64,000 bases of DNA from Laccaria trichodermophora (taxonomy: Eukaryota; Basidiomycota; Agaricomycetes; Agaricales; Hydnangiaceae). The position numbers and the translations under genes were made by a program. The notes below the pieces were generated by a model that had not been told where the DNA came from, made no database searches, and saw nothing but the letters and a program-made list of their open reading frames with translations. The stretch is taken from assembly GCA_018417955.1 (NCBI GenBank), contig JACTVC010000009.1:62001-126000 (forward strand), given 5' to 3'. Shown in pieces: positions 23,172 through 36,400 of this stretch (the first letter of the stretch is position 1; each line of letters begins with the position of its first letter).

Positions 23172-24281
23172 TCAATCCAACGCACAGCCGTAAACCCGGC
23201 TCGCAACATCTCTCCAGCTATCCCTTTTGATGGCGTATGTCTCCGCATAGTCCACCTCTAAATGGTGCAGCCTCTTTCCTACAATCACAAGACTGTGCAG
23301 GGGTTCCCCGAACGCGGCTGAGGGGTGATCCCGGAGTTCTTGGAGAGTTCCAGCGACGATACGTTCGTTTTCGGAGCCACCGCCTACGCGAGACAGCGCG
23401 ATGGCGAGGGTATCTGTTGGTGAGATAATACCTTCGTTCCGAGATGCTTCTGTTTCGAGGAGCTGGGAGACGGCTGTGTGGATTGACATGTATCGCGGTG
23501 GTTCGTATATTTTACGGCCCCTTCGTAGCAAAGTGAGTTTTGTAGGACAGGGACGGTCAGAGAAAGCACACCTAGCTAAATTTTCTTCACTCTGTTCTTT
23601 GACTTTGATATCCAGCAACACGAGCGTATGCATGCCCAATTTAACGTTCTCCTTGATCCGATCGTAAAAACTGTCGGGCTTCCACGTATCTGTGAAAAAC
23701 ACCAACGAAACAGTTTGTCCAAAGTTGTATAATTGGAGCCCGCACGCGCCAACGGCGTTCATTATGGACGCGTTGTGCACGACGCAGGTGGGAATGTTGA
23801 GTGCTCTGGCGCGAAGGATGATGTCCGTGTGCGTCGTTGCTCTTTTCTTGATCCGTGAGCACAGGTAAATTTCAAAAGTTTCAAGGAAGGCGAACAAACC
23901 CAAAAGGATCACCAACAACTAGCAGCGACACGTCCTCCTTATCCGCGTCTTTTAATATCTCATCACTCTGCGTCTCGACCATGTCTCGATCGGCGAGTAT
24001 GAGTTGTTTTTGGTAAAAATCTTCCTACATGAAAAAATGGATGGGCTGGATTTGGGAGGGTGATGATGGTTCGGTTGGTTTGTGGGTACGAACCAGCCTG
24101 CGTTGATTGATCATGAGGATGGATGTGTAGGCTTCGAGATAGACGCGTGTTGAGGATTTGATTGCCTAGTGACGTGGTTAGTATCTCGTCGATGTGCATA
24201 CTGTAGAGGGGGATATACCTCGAGACCACGTAGTGTTATGTCTTTTTCGTCAGAGAGACCTAGGCCTATGATGTAGAACAT
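23172..24281 (-). CDS. DPH5: Diphthine methyl ester synthase
   Basis: DPH5 is the SAM-dependent methyltransferase of the diphthamide pathway that modifies a histidine of elongation factor 2. The start at 24281 gives [19 protein letters not shown], the signature N-terminus of the family. It continues with [27 protein letters not shown]-type sequence and [20 protein letters not shown], which forms the SAM pocket. [20 protein letters not shown] and [18 protein letters not shown] follow. The C-terminal part ([19 protein letters not shown], then [19 protein letters not shown]) matches the known order. Short introns lie near 23535-23575, 23835-23900, 24022-24090 and 24166-24220. The gene starts 191 bp from the divergent F-box-like gene, so the two probably share a promoter region. 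Confidence 0.93.
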
Positions 24282-24472
24282 GGTGGTAGTAGATAAGATA
24301 AGATGGGATCAACTTCGGAAGTAAACATCAAAAGTTGATGCTTCTGAACCTTTCCTCTGTAAAGGTCCAAATCACCAGCACCGGCGTGCTCGGTCAACGT
24401 TTTCTGTCAAGGCTTTATAAGAACGTTCATGTGAGCTTTTTTTCTATACATATCCTCGCTGGATTTCATACA

Positions 24473-26244
24473 ATGCCTGTACGCATCTTTAGGGCCCCGT
24501 TCCAGGACCTTCCCTTGGACATTCTTCCCCCCATCCTCGCTCAACTAACGGATAGAAGGGACTGGCATGCGTGTACTGTTGTCAGTAGGTCCTTTAATAG
24601 AGCAGCTACTCCGTTCTTGTACCGGACCCTCGATTCTAGGATTATATCAAAGGTGAGTCATCGTCGCGTGTGTGAATCATGACTTGTTAATTAATAGCAC
24701 TGGGTTCATTAGACACTTGTGCACCACCCTTCAAGTACACTGATCCGTCGACCAGATCTCGCGCAATACGTAAGGCATGTTACTGAAACTGGTGCGTACC
24801 ATCTCCTCGCAAGATCATCACCATAGCAAGCAATACGCGCACAGGCACAATCCACCGCGGCGTCTTTCCCCATTACCCAAACATAACCGCCGATACCCTC
24901 AAAGCCCTCTCCCTATGCACCAACCTCCGCTCAATGACCTGGGTCGACGACTCATCCACCACCTTTGCCTCCCTCTTCATCTCCTTCCTCACCGTCCTAC
25001 GCACCCTCCCCTTACGCGAACTAACCATTCGCACCCACTCCGATCTCGGCGAACAAGTCTGGGCTGAACTCATCACCCTAACCGGCCTCCGAAAAATATC
25101 CATCTGGTGCATGGAAGGTCCCCCTCGCGTCTTACAAGGCTGGTCAGAACCCCTCGGCAACACATTGACGCATCTAGAGTTGGGAGTCAGTGTCTTTTCA
25201 TATCCATGTTCCGAATGTGCGTGCTCACCTTCCGTTTTTACTTTTTCTCCTCTGGGCCCTGACAACAGAGATGTGCGGGCGTCCCACCAACCATCCTCAT
25301 TTCAGTTCTCTCGCAACTCCCTCTCCTGAAAGACTTGCGACTAAAAGGCGCCCCGGCGTCAACGATACCCACCATCGTCACCGTCCTACCCAACCTCCGC
25401 TCCTTGGACACCGAATACCTCCTCTCCGGCACCTCCTCCCACCGTCGCCTCCCCGCCAACAGCAGCCCAACATCACCAACAACAACGCCTCCTTCCCCCC
25501 GCAGGGCCCTCCAAAACTTGACCGTCCGCACCTCCTCCATGGACGCATTTGGCCCGCAAAAACTGTGGCCGTGGATTCAGGAGTTGGTGGGCACCATCCC
25601 GGGACTGGAGACCTTCCGTCTGCACGCGTTCACGATTAACGGGTCCGAGACGTCCATTCCTAGGATGTTCTTGTTGGATTTGGCAAAAGTGCATGGGGGG
25701 TCGTTGACGGCGTTTATAGTACCCAATGTCATGCTTACGTTGAAGGATGTGGAGTGTCTTGGCTGTTTGTTTAGTGAGCTTGGGGAGTTGGTGTGTATGG
25801 TTGCTAGTGGTGATGTTGTGAGTTTCTCTCAGCGTTGACTGAGAATGAATTTGACGATTTTGAGCAGGCGTCGATTGCGGAGGCGGTGTCGTATGCCCGG
25901 AATTTACATACCCTTAAATTACAAGTCCAGTGGATCCCATCTGGAGGAGCCAGTGCGGGGAAGACGAAATTTACGTTGGAAGATGCGACGAATATGATGC
26001 TGCCCCAGAAAAATTCGGACGTGGCGGATAAGGACAATGTTAAGGAGACACCTATCAAGGAATCACGGTTAAGGGTTATTGGGATTGGGAGTGTTTTGTA
26101 TACTGTGAGTTGCTCGTTTTCCTTTCGACTCATCGGGTCGATGATTTGTGTTGAATCAAGGGCAAGTGGATCTTGGATGAAAAGGATGGAGGGACGAGAT
26201 TTGAGGTCACTGCTGGTGTTGCGCAGGACAAGTGGCAGACTTGA
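24473..26244 (+). CDS. F-box/LRR-like protein
   Basis: The N-terminus (LPLDILPPILAQLTDRRDWHA) fits an F-box, followed by VVSRSFNRAATPFLYRTLDS, a pattern seen in many basidiomycete F-box proteins. The rest is a string of leucine-rich segments (LSLCTNLRSMTWVDDSS, LRTLPLRELTIRTHSDLG, LSQLPLLKDLRLKGAP, LPNLRSLDTEYLLSG). These suggest irregular LRRs that would present substrates to an SCF ubiquitin ligase. Introns interrupt it near 24652, 24790, 25189, 25820 and 26106. The stop is TGA at 26242-26244 after DKWQT. The substrate is unknown and the F-box assignment rests on pattern only. Confidence 0.65.
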
Positions 26245-26416
26245 CTTGACTCAATTGGGCCTGGGTGGTATTTATGTATGCAGCATCAGCAATCGGGAGA
26301 GGATATATTGAAATGATTATGATACACATTACTTAACCCTGTACGCGGATGGTATGATAGCAGAGCTGAAGGACGACAGCGATATGTGCAGAACTTGAAC
26401 AGAGCATCCGCATGGG

Positions 26417-27154
26417 TTAAGCACCACGACCGCGACCACGACCACCACGTATAGGTCCTCCACGACCACCGCGACCTGATAATCACAATCAATACAAGAC
26501 GATCAAGTTGAATACTCGAACTTAACATACCTCTCATTGGCGCTCCCCGTCCTATAGTCACATCCAAAAATCAGTCATCTTATAGCATGGAGAAGAAGAA
26601 GAAAAAAAAGAGAACGCACCACCCCTCATACCCATCCCCCCACCTCCTCCACCACCACGCGCGCTCCTTCCCGCCTCGCGTGCCCTGTTCTGTTCGTCCT
26701 TCACCGCGTCGAGGAGGGTGTCCGGAACGCGCAAGTATTTTATCTGTTGTCATGGGGAATCAGTTCGGCGTCTCCATCAAAAGCCATACATAGCACAGGA
26801 AGGAAAAAAGGGCTAGGGGGGGGAGAAACGTAAAAACGCACCGTACTCCCCCTAATATAACACTCCTTCAACTTCCAAAACCGATCTCCATCCGGATTAG
26901 TCTGATATACCTCTCTCAAGGTGATGTTCATAAAGTTGTCGCAGTTGACTAGGTGGCCGTTGAATGTTTCCCCGTTTTTGAGCTCCACCAACTGTTTTTG
27001 AGTTCAATTGAGGTGAGATGTGTAAGTGAGAGGAGGAGGACGGACCATTGGTTTGTTTTGGGCTGCATTTAGGAGGGAGAGTGGGAGCTGTTGTTGGTTG
27101 GATTTGTTAGTGGGATTTTGGGAGAGGAGAGGGAAAAAAGAGGGTGCAGACCAT
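26417..27154 (-). CDS. LSM4: U6 snRNA-associated Sm-like protein LSm4
   Basis: LSm4 is part of the LSm2-8 ring on U6 snRNA and the LSm1-7 ring in mRNA decay. The start codon alone forms the first coding exon (27154-27152). Exon 2 begins at 27087 and ends at 27046 with the ATG of NKPM. Exon 3 starts at 26991. Together they give [15 protein letters not shown] followed by [20 protein letters not shown]. The Sm1 motif is followed by [20 protein letters not shown] and the Sm2 motif [20 protein letters not shown], which spans an intron near 26850-26755. The C-terminal tail is Gly/Arg-rich ([18 protein letters not shown]), typical of LSm4, which in other eukaryotes is arginine-methylated. The stop is at 26417-26419. 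Confidence 0.93.
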
Positions 27155-28911
27155 GATGATGAGGATGATGAGGATGAGGTTGGGTGAGATCTGCTGACGT
27201 CATCATGATTTGTCGGTCTCAAGATATTCTTGGGCGTTGTGCATCTACGTAAAAATCCACCACATATTTTACGACGTCCATGATAGGGATAGGTATAATG
27301 GTGAAAGATTCGACTTGGATTTAGACATGACAGTTGAATTCATACCAGATTACATACCGATTGTCATATGTACGTAAATACCCATATCCTGGTGCAGTGC
27401 CATGCACGTCAGAAGAAAAAAATCGAATGAGCGCCGAGCGAAACATAAGAACGGTAAGATGCACATCCCATGGCGGGGCCAATTGTCCATCGCGATTCGT
27501 GTCGGTGTCACGGTCATATAGGATAAGTGTGGGATGAGACGACATTATTGACGTTGACAGCAACTTCCATGATATTGCCCAGCTGCAAGGCTTGGCGGGT
27601 GGTGTAATGAGGACGAGACAGCGTGGAGATATTCCGGCGTTCCTTGGGTGGGTGGAGGTTGCCGTTTACTTACCCCATCCTGCTGGCAGAGGAGCAGAGG
27701 TTTATGGGTGTGATCCTGATTATCGGCGATGGCCTTGGTACAATTATGACAAGGGAACGTCAACGTCCAAGAAATTTGAAATTTCTTGGTGTCGGTCTTG
27801 AGGAGATAATTCACGTGGATGTCCGGTAATCTTATTCAAGACGGTTGTTTGTGGTCATTCGTCCTGTGTTCGTGTGGCTGAAGGGAGCTGCCGACGCTCG
27901 TCGGTCATCGCGGCAGGGGCGGGGCGCGTTCTTGGGTCAAGGATTTCAGATAGATAGTTACATTATAATTGGACCAGATGTTGGGGACATCTTGTGTGCT
28001 TGGGCTCGACTTAGCAGTACATAACGCCTGATAACGCTGGGTACCGCTTTGCGAGTCGGAGGCTCGATATGTCAACCCGAGTCGGGAGGCTTGGAAGAGG
28101 CTAATCGTAGTAATTGAGTTGGGAATATTCCGTGGCAGGGTTAACGTCTTGGTTGACGGTTTTGAGTTGACGGATATGAGCGTGTCATGTTAGATCAACC
28201 CTGGGTTTGCGTGAATGGGATGGTCAGCTTTTGGCTTTCAGAGACAGCTTGAAACTTGCGTGTGTAGTTGCGCGTGAACACCCACGCTGTGAGTTCGACA
28301 TGTATCGCGTCGGAATGTTGGCTCAAAGTTGTACGATGATAGTTGCGCACGTCAGGCACACAAGGGGCTTTTCATAGCGCACGGGTGACGGTAGACTGGT
28401 GCTGATAATAGATCGGGTGCCTGACTCGAGGACTCTTCACTGCGAGTGCAAATGAGAGAGCTTGAGAGAGAAGTCGACGTTGTGGCAGCGTTTTGAAGTG
28501 TTGTGAAGTATTTTCGCGGGCCGATGGTTGCTGCGCTGAGTCAGCAGGATGTCAAGGTGGAAGCAAATATGCGGAGGAATAAAATCAAAACACGAATCGT
28601 TGCAACTGGAATGCTCTGTAAAAAATTCAAGTTGTGGGCTCTTTTCTCGACGACGCACTTAGAGGATAAATTGACTTTGCTTGATCGGTGCTAGCGTCTC
28701 TTCTGGAAGAGTAGTGCGGCGGAAAGGGAGTTGAAAGGAGGGAGGTCCTTATTTGTGATCTGGATCCAGGCACCTGTGAGAGTTTAGTGATGTGCCTGGT
28801 GGAAATGATTGGCTGAACAGGTCCTCTCTCACAAAGTCCCATCTCTTCCCTCTCCTCCCTCCACCGACTTCCCCCACGACGGAGTCCTTAACGTACTCGA
28901 TAGTATTCTAG
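27155..28911. other. 1.76 kb divergent intergenic region
   Basis: Lies between LSM4 (minus) and the OPT gene (plus). Short frames at 27545-27829 overlap on both strands but have no recognisable product. The part nearest 28912 is CT-rich, as expected for a fungal 5' UTR. Nothing else was identified. Confidence 0.5.
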
Positions 28912-31900
28912 ATGAACAGGCCCCCAACCGCATCATCAGCGAGGCCAGGGACCTCCAGCGGTGCCCGCCCTGTTACTGCAGGCTTTGACTGGGCGCAATA
29001 CCCGCCCAATCATGACCTGCCGGAGGAGGAGTATGAGGAAAGTGACGACGAAGACGTGTTTGCTTTTCTACCCCCAAACACTGCCGACCAGGAGGAGCAG
29101 ACCCGCCAGCAAGAGGGTACCCACGACTCGCAACACTTTCCATCAGATTCTTCAAGTGGTGATTATCTCTCAGCATCCACGTCCAACCCATGGATACCCA
29201 ACGAAACCATCTTTGCGAATTCAGTACCGAACCAACCGTCAATAGAATATCCATCCCCTACATTCGATCCCTACGCTCGCTACCCCGCAGACTCGTTTTC
29301 AACACAAGGCGCTGGCCCTTCTACGTTCAACTTTAATTACATCTTGCCCCCGCCGCAGTCCCCACCGTCAACAGATTCAAATACACAAGGCGATGATCCC
29401 TACCGCTTAAGAAGGCTGAACACCGCTGCAACGACGGCTGTATCACATGGCCCGACGACAGCTGATTCCCATGACGTCGTCCGTGTCTCTTTACCTGGAG
29501 ATGGATACGAAACGCCAGGGAGTGAGAAGGACCCAGAGGCTGGGAGGAGACGAAAATCAAAGAGGGACCCATCGTCGCTAACGGACACGCTAAGTATGAG
29601 CCGAAGCATGATTGACGATGATGCTAGTGGAAATTCAATAAAGTGAGTTCTCTTTGTCCTCTCATTCGCCTTTCCCCCCTCCATGCCTTTGTGTTGGCCT
29701 TCTCGTACTGCGTGGCGTGCAAAAGAATCATTGAAAATTTATACGTCGCGTTTCCGTTTCGCGCTTGCTTCTCGTCTTCGACGCCCTCACCGTGGGCACT
29801 TTACGTTTCTTCGCAGCGCATGTTTTGCGAGATCATGTCAAAGCTCAAAACGCGCTTTGAATCTTGGGGCCCTTCAAGTACCTTGTGCTCCTTGCCGTTT
29901 TTTTCTTCTCATCCTTGCTCATGTCTATCAAGTCTGCGCATTCGAATTCTATGTCGCTGACTTCTTCCAACAGAATGGAGTTTGATCTGGACGCGATAGA
30001 GGATGAAGACAGTCCATACCCTGAGGTCAGAGCATCCGTGTCGAATGTCGACGACCCAGACATGCCAGCGATGACTTTTCGGATGTGGTTTGTCGGGCTC
30101 ATCCTGTGTATAAGCAGCGGGTAAGCCTCTTTTTCGCCAACTTTTCTTATCTTTATCATTCCGTGGTAACATTCGCTTGTCCAGCGCCCTCAACGTCTTT
30201 TTCAATTTCCGATCACCAGCACCGACAGTCGTCCCCCTCGCCCTTCTCCTTATCTCTTATCCCTTTGGCAAATTTCTTGCCTTCACCCTCCCAATTACCG
30301 TCTACCGTATTCCCCTGCCTAATCTCCCCGCGCGCCTTGTACCCGCATCCACCCCTCTCTTCCTCGCTCGCTTCCTTCGACCGCTAACATACCCCCACTC
30401 TTTCGAATTCTCCCTCAACCCCGGTCCATGGAATATCAAAGAACACGTCCTGGTCTTTATCATGGCCAATGTGGCCGTCAGCAGTCCATATGCTTTGAGT
30501 GCCATTGTGGTTTCTGAAATTTTTTACAACCTGAAACTCGGATATTGGTTCAGCCTCGTGCTTATACTAGCTACGCAGCTGACAGGCTTTGGACTGGCCG
30601 GACTGTGTCGTCGATTCCTGGTTTGGCCTGCTAGTATGGTGTGGCCGCAGAATTTGGTTGCGTGCACGCTTCTCAATACGCTGCATGCTGAGGACGAGGA
30701 TGATGGTATTGGGATTGGGATTGGAAATTCGGGCAAGGGTATGTCGAGGTATAGGTTCTTTATTATTACCTCGGCTGCGAGCTTTTTCTTCTTTTTCCTT
30801 CCTGGTAAGTGCCTTTGAGAGGTTCTTTGAACTCGCTGGTTAATTTTTGTGTAGGATTTCTCTTTGAAGCCCTCTCGATATTCTCGTTCGTCTGCTGGGC
30901 GGCGCCGAAGAACGTCCCTGTCAATCAACTCTTCGGCGTGCGCTCTGGTCTTGGGATGAGCGTATTGACGTTCGATTGGACTCAGATTAGCTGGATCGGG
31001 AGTCCATTGATGGGTACGTGCTGCCCCACCCCCTAACTCATTTAACTGATGATCCGCTTGATTCGTATAGTACCCTGGTGGGCTGAAGTTCATATCTTCA
31101 TCGGCTTCGTGCTCTTCTATTGGATATTGACTCCAGCGTTATATTACACCAATGTCCGTTCTTTTCTACTTTTCTTTATACCCCTGACCAAAAATCTGCC
31201 ACTTAGTCATGGAAACTAGCCTACTTCCCAATCTCTGCCAACGAGCCCTACGATCGCTTTGGCAATGCGTATAACGTCACCCGCGTTCTTCGACCAGACG
31301 ATACCTTCAACGAGACGGCGTACAATGAATATTCGCCGCTCTATCTCCCTGCGACTTACGCGATGACGTATCTTCTGGCCTTTGCCCTCAGCACATGTGT
31401 CATTATCCACACGGTACTGTATCATGGACGTACGCTGCTGAATGGTTTCAAGAAGATTAGGGTCGAGAACGATGATATCCATGCCAAGCTCATGAGGAAT
31501 TATCCCGAGGTGCCCGATTGGTGGTACGCCAGTGCTTTTTGCGTCTTCTTCAGTTTGGCGATTGTGGCTGTTGAGGTGAGCTTTCCTTTCTCTTACTCCG
31601 TGGGTTCCCATTGATTAATGATCATCAGGTTTGGGACACCAATGTACCGGTATGGGCGCTGTTGCTGTCCATTGCCCTCCCTGTGATATACATCCTGCCT
31701 TCTGGATTTATCTATGCGATGACGGGCCAAGGCGTATGCGTTTTCTCTCATCTCTCTAAAAATGTGGTGTTTGACAGTCCTGATGATAGATAACACTGAA
31801 CATTCTGGCTCAAATCATCCCAGGAACTCTCCTTCCTGGGAAACCTTTCGCAAACATGGTATGATGATTGTTCATCACTCCATCCGTCCCGGGGCTGATT

Positions 31901-32864
31901 GCGCCCAAATTTAGATCTTCAAGGCCTATTCAGTTCAGACGTTGTCGGAGGCGACGTCCTTCGTGCAAGATCTCAAGCTTGGTCATTATGTCAAAGTCCC
32001 ACCTCGTGCGACCTTTATCGGTCGGTTCAATCTTCCTTTTCCTGTACTTCCAAAGCTGACGGGTGATCACACTATGAAGTTCAAATGGTTGCAACAATTC
32101 TTGCTGCCTTTGTCCAAGTCGGAGTTAAGGAATGGATCTTTGCCAACGTTCCTGGGATCTGTGAACCCAATCAGCCCAGCCAGTTGACGTGTCCGCACAA
32201 CCAAGTCTTCTTTACTGCATCTGCTGTTTGGTGAGCGTTTACTTTGTTGGGTTTCCTCTCTTGTTCATTGGCTGATTGGTTTCAAGGGGTCTAATCGGCC
32301 CAACACGACAGTTTGGGACAGGGTCCATCTATCACCCACATTTGTATGCGATCATCGTAGGCGCTTTCCTGCCGCTGCCATTCTGGTTCTGGATGAAGCG
32401 ATACCCTTCGTCATGGGTTCGTTGGGTTAGCACGCCCGTCATCCTGAATGGAGTGTCCTACATCCCACCTGCCACTGGCATCAACTACTCCTCGTGGTTC
32501 GCGGTTGGGTTCCTCTTCCAGTATATCATTCGAAAGAGGAACTTCCCCTGGTGGAGCAAGTTCAATTACGTGCTTAGTTCCGCGTTGGATAGTGGTGCGT
32601 TTCTTGTTCCATTACTTCGCAATTTCTTGGATGCTCATCTGTTGTGATAGGCACCATTATATCGGTTATCTTCATATTCTTTACCCTCCAATTTCCCAAG
32701 GGTGGTACAATTCAAGTCAAGTGGTGGGGAAACCTTGTACACATGGCCAGTATGTCATATTTCTTCCAGAGTTCCTGCGTCGTAGTATTCAACACTTTTC
32801 GCTTCTAGCTGCTGACTGGAACCGCACGTCTTTCCTACCAATACCACCAGGTGGTGTAAAATAA
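28912..32864 (+). CDS. OPT family oligopeptide transporter
   Basis: A multipass plasma-membrane transporter of the oligopeptide transporter family, moving small peptides or related compounds with protons. A long acidic, Ser/Pro-rich cytoplasmic N-terminus (about 240 residues, MNRPPTASSARPGTSS) is encoded by exon 1 and ends at 29642. The transporter domain starts near EVRASVSNVDDPDMPAMTFR and continues with ALNVFFNFRSPAPTVVPLA. The family NPGPWNIKEHVLVFIMANV block lies at about 30417-30473. Later markers are VWPQNLVACTLLNTLH, LTFDWTQISWIGSPLMVPWW and the C-terminal part GINYSSWFAVGFLFQYIIRK. More than ten small introns interrupt it. The stop is TAA at 32862-32864 after PIPPGGVK. The long N-terminal tail is unusual compared with the yeast OPT proteins. 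Confidence 0.9.
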
Positions 32865-33401
32865 GCACACATCTCAATCTCGCTCCTTTCCCTATCTTGG
32901 TCTTTCGTGGTGATAAAGGCTGTATACATATAATCAAGGTTTCTTTCGACTCTCCCTCGCTCATTCATACCCTTCGCCGCCAGACCGACTCTTACATTCC
33001 TTACTACTGTTCTGTGGGAGGAGCGATACCTTCTCACCCAGCAACGGACTTTATCTGTCACCGGCCCCCCCACTCCTGCTTCGCCCTCTGTTGCTTTGAC
33101 TAGATTTGTTTTTTCCAACCAACGATATAACCCACCAATATTTTCTGTGCCTATAGCTTGTATATTTGTTTTTTTTCTCCGGTTCTGCCCTTTGGATGGC
33201 TAGGAGTACAGTACGTAGTAAGTAGGTTGGTAGTCAGTATTATTAGTGCGAATAAATTTCTGGCTGTAACATGAGTGGTTGATCTCGCCCACCACCGAAT
33301 TCGTACGAGCCCAGCCAAAGTGCAGCTTGATCCTTGTCACAAGTCGATAGGAAGCACTTGCTTGTCATCTTGAAGTTCCCTCGAGGCTCGAGCTTGGACT
33401 C
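32865..33401. other. Intergenic region OPT / RIM13
   Basis: Non-coding, with T-rich runs (33100-33180) probably belonging to the OPT 3' UTR. No gene recognised. Confidence 0.5.
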
Positions 33402-36400
33402 ATGTCGAAGAGCGATGTGAACTCTGATGCTCGTCATGCCGAGGTGAGTGTCATCCCTGCACGCCAAGCTTTGGCTAAGGCGCTTCGAAATAGGCTATGT
33501 ATAACAAGGCAACAAAGGAGGAACTCGCCAGAAACTATGATCAAGCATTCGGATTATATATCAAGGCGACGGAAGTATTCCTTCATTTGAGCCGTTCTGC
33601 CACTCAACAAGAGAGAGAGAAAGCAAAATGGAAAGCAAACGCGCAGAGGGCATTGGAACGCGCTGAAAAAATTAAAGGGTTCATCGAGAAATCAAAGGGT
33701 GGAAGCTCGAACATTGTTAATGATGGTCGTGTGCCGCAACCAGAGTTAAGATTGACGCCTGTGGGGATCAACTATTTTTCTCCTCGTGCGTTTTTCGAGC
33801 TTACTTGGAAATCATGCTAACACTTTTCAGAGGAACAATTCTATGTTCTAAAGAAGGGAGGATCTATCAATGGCCTCGTCCATTCACTCTGGGACGACCC
33901 AATACATCAAACTGCAACAACGGCAACTGTGTATACGTGCGTTCACCCAACATTTACATCCGTCTGAATCTCATATGTCCTGCCGTAGCGATCCTGATGG
34001 CCAACCAAAGCTATCACCAGAACAGCAGAAAGTTTCTCCTGTCTGGCACCGCCCAACCCTATCAACAGGATCGACATCTGGTAGTTTGTTAGCAGCATCA
34101 GTCTTCCGCAAGATCCTCCCTCAAGATATCTTACAGCACATTGTGACAGACTGTTCCGTGTGCGCCTCGATATCCGTTTGCCTCGAACATGCCCGCCGAT
34201 TCGGCTCTAATGCACGTTTATTTCCGATTCCATGTATGATCACATATCAACCGCTTTCCTGCGACTTTTAGATCGCTGAAGCCGCTTTACACAAAGCCAG
34301 AACTATCGACGGCCGTTACGATGTTAGGATTCTGTTTAATGGAGCCTGGAGACGCGTAGGTTTTTTGCATGTTTGTGTTTGTGTAACAGTTCACCGCGTT
34401 AAGTAGGTTGGTAAGTTGTATCATCTATGTGTTGCTGGGCGCAACATGAATATGTGTACAGTGATCGACGATAAGCTGCCTTACGATCCCGTTGATGGAA
34501 CGTTGATGTGCATGTCGGTTTTTCCACATGGCGAACCAAGGAAGGGTGGTGGGGTTGCGGAAGCTCTGTGGCCGAGCCTCTTGGAGAAAGGTGTAAGTTC
34601 GCTTGTAAAAATGCTGCTATTGACCTTCTCATTTCTGAGCCAACTTTCTAGTATATGAAGCTAATGGGAGGATATGACTTTCCTGGATCGTAAGTGTCTT
34701 CATGCGCTTTGTTGAGTATATATTCTGACTTTGACATGGGATAGAAATTCGAGTATAGATCTCCAGTGTGTATCGATTGGTATCATCATTCTAACATATA
34801 ATTTACGGCCCCCTAGTTCACTTGCTGGTTGGATACCGGAACATATAGAAATTAAGAGGTAAGAAAATAACTGGATATCTTGCTGTTGATTATTTGAAAA
34901 TGCCAAAATTTCAGATCGGATTTTGAAGGGGAAAAATCCTGGGCACGGATCGAAACTGGCTTCTCGAGTGGTAAAGTTGCCAGCGACTCTATTAAGTCTT
35001 GTTTAACGACATATACTCCAGGTCAGTGCGTCGTTACACTGGGTACCGGGACAAGCCATAATATTCAGTGGCGGGACGTGAATCTCTTGCCGTCACACAG
35101 TTATGCTGTGATTGGTGAGTGGTGTGTCATGTGTTCTCCACGAATAAATTAATCATTGCAACAGACGTTCAGGAGACGAAAGGAGGCAGGGAACTGACTG
35201 TCCTTGACTCTTGGGTGCGTTCTACTGGTGACATTCAAGAACCATCTAGTTGGTCATATCTTCCCTCTGACCTCCCTCCAAACTGACATCTGTAGGGATA
35301 CTTAAGATTCCTTGGATTGACGTACTGAATACATTTGATGGTATATACCTCAGTTGGGACCCTGCTCGATGGCAAAAGTCGCTGGTGTTTCACGGGTACG
35401 TAAATGAACTGACTGCGCATTTTTTGTCTCATTATATCCTACAATTCAGAATGTGGAAACGTAATGGTTCAACAGAAGACGGTACAAAATTTTTCTTCAC
35501 CTAAAGTGTTCCATCTTCGCTGACCAATTTCCGCTAGCCTCTCGCCATGTTAGACTGAATTTCAACACGACTAGCCTCGCAGAAGAAGAGATTTGGGTTC
35601 TCCTTACACGACACGTAGTTCAAACCTCTCGCAACTTGGACTTTATCGCTCTCAGAATAGAGATCGAAGACAATATTCTCCCGGCAGTTCTACCGATGAA
35701 TCAATTAAATTCCCTTTCAACGGTTAGTTCCATTAAATTATAGAACCCTGTGGACTCTACTTATCTGTCCAGGGGACGTACACGAACAGTACGCACATCT
35801 TGGTGGGTTATACAGAACCACATTCTTTTTCGGCTATTCTAGATGAAGCTCCAAATAGAGACGGATTCGTATTCCAAGCTCACAACGCTCGGGCGCCTTA
35901 TCGATACTGGGGTCTTACGACGGCGACGCAAGGGAGGTCGGTTTCTCGCTATCTGCTTACTCGCATTCGTCGATAGACATTTTATGGGATGAGAACGTCC
36001 CCGATCCTCCATATACGAAAAAAGTAAATCGATCCAAGTTACCCACTTTGCCGCTAGACCTCCCCTGACTAAATACAACCAGGTTGACGGTAGATGGACG
36101 AGCAAAAATTCAGGGGGCAACTGCACCTTCCCTACCTTCATGGTTAATCCACAATATCATCTCCGTATTCATCCTCCGAAATCGCGTGTTGGATCGAATG
36201 CCTCTGGAAAGGCAAGGACCACGCTGTCCCTCCAAGCAAGTAAGGATGTCCCGGTAAACGTTGCGACTGTCTGGTCGCAGGGGCAGCGAATCGTCGAGTA
36301 TGTTTCTTGAGCTTTCACTGGCTCTTTTCTCAACCATGTTCATCAGATTTTCCGAGAAAGATATAGCTGCAAGCTCTGGCGCATACAGCTATGGCCTCGC

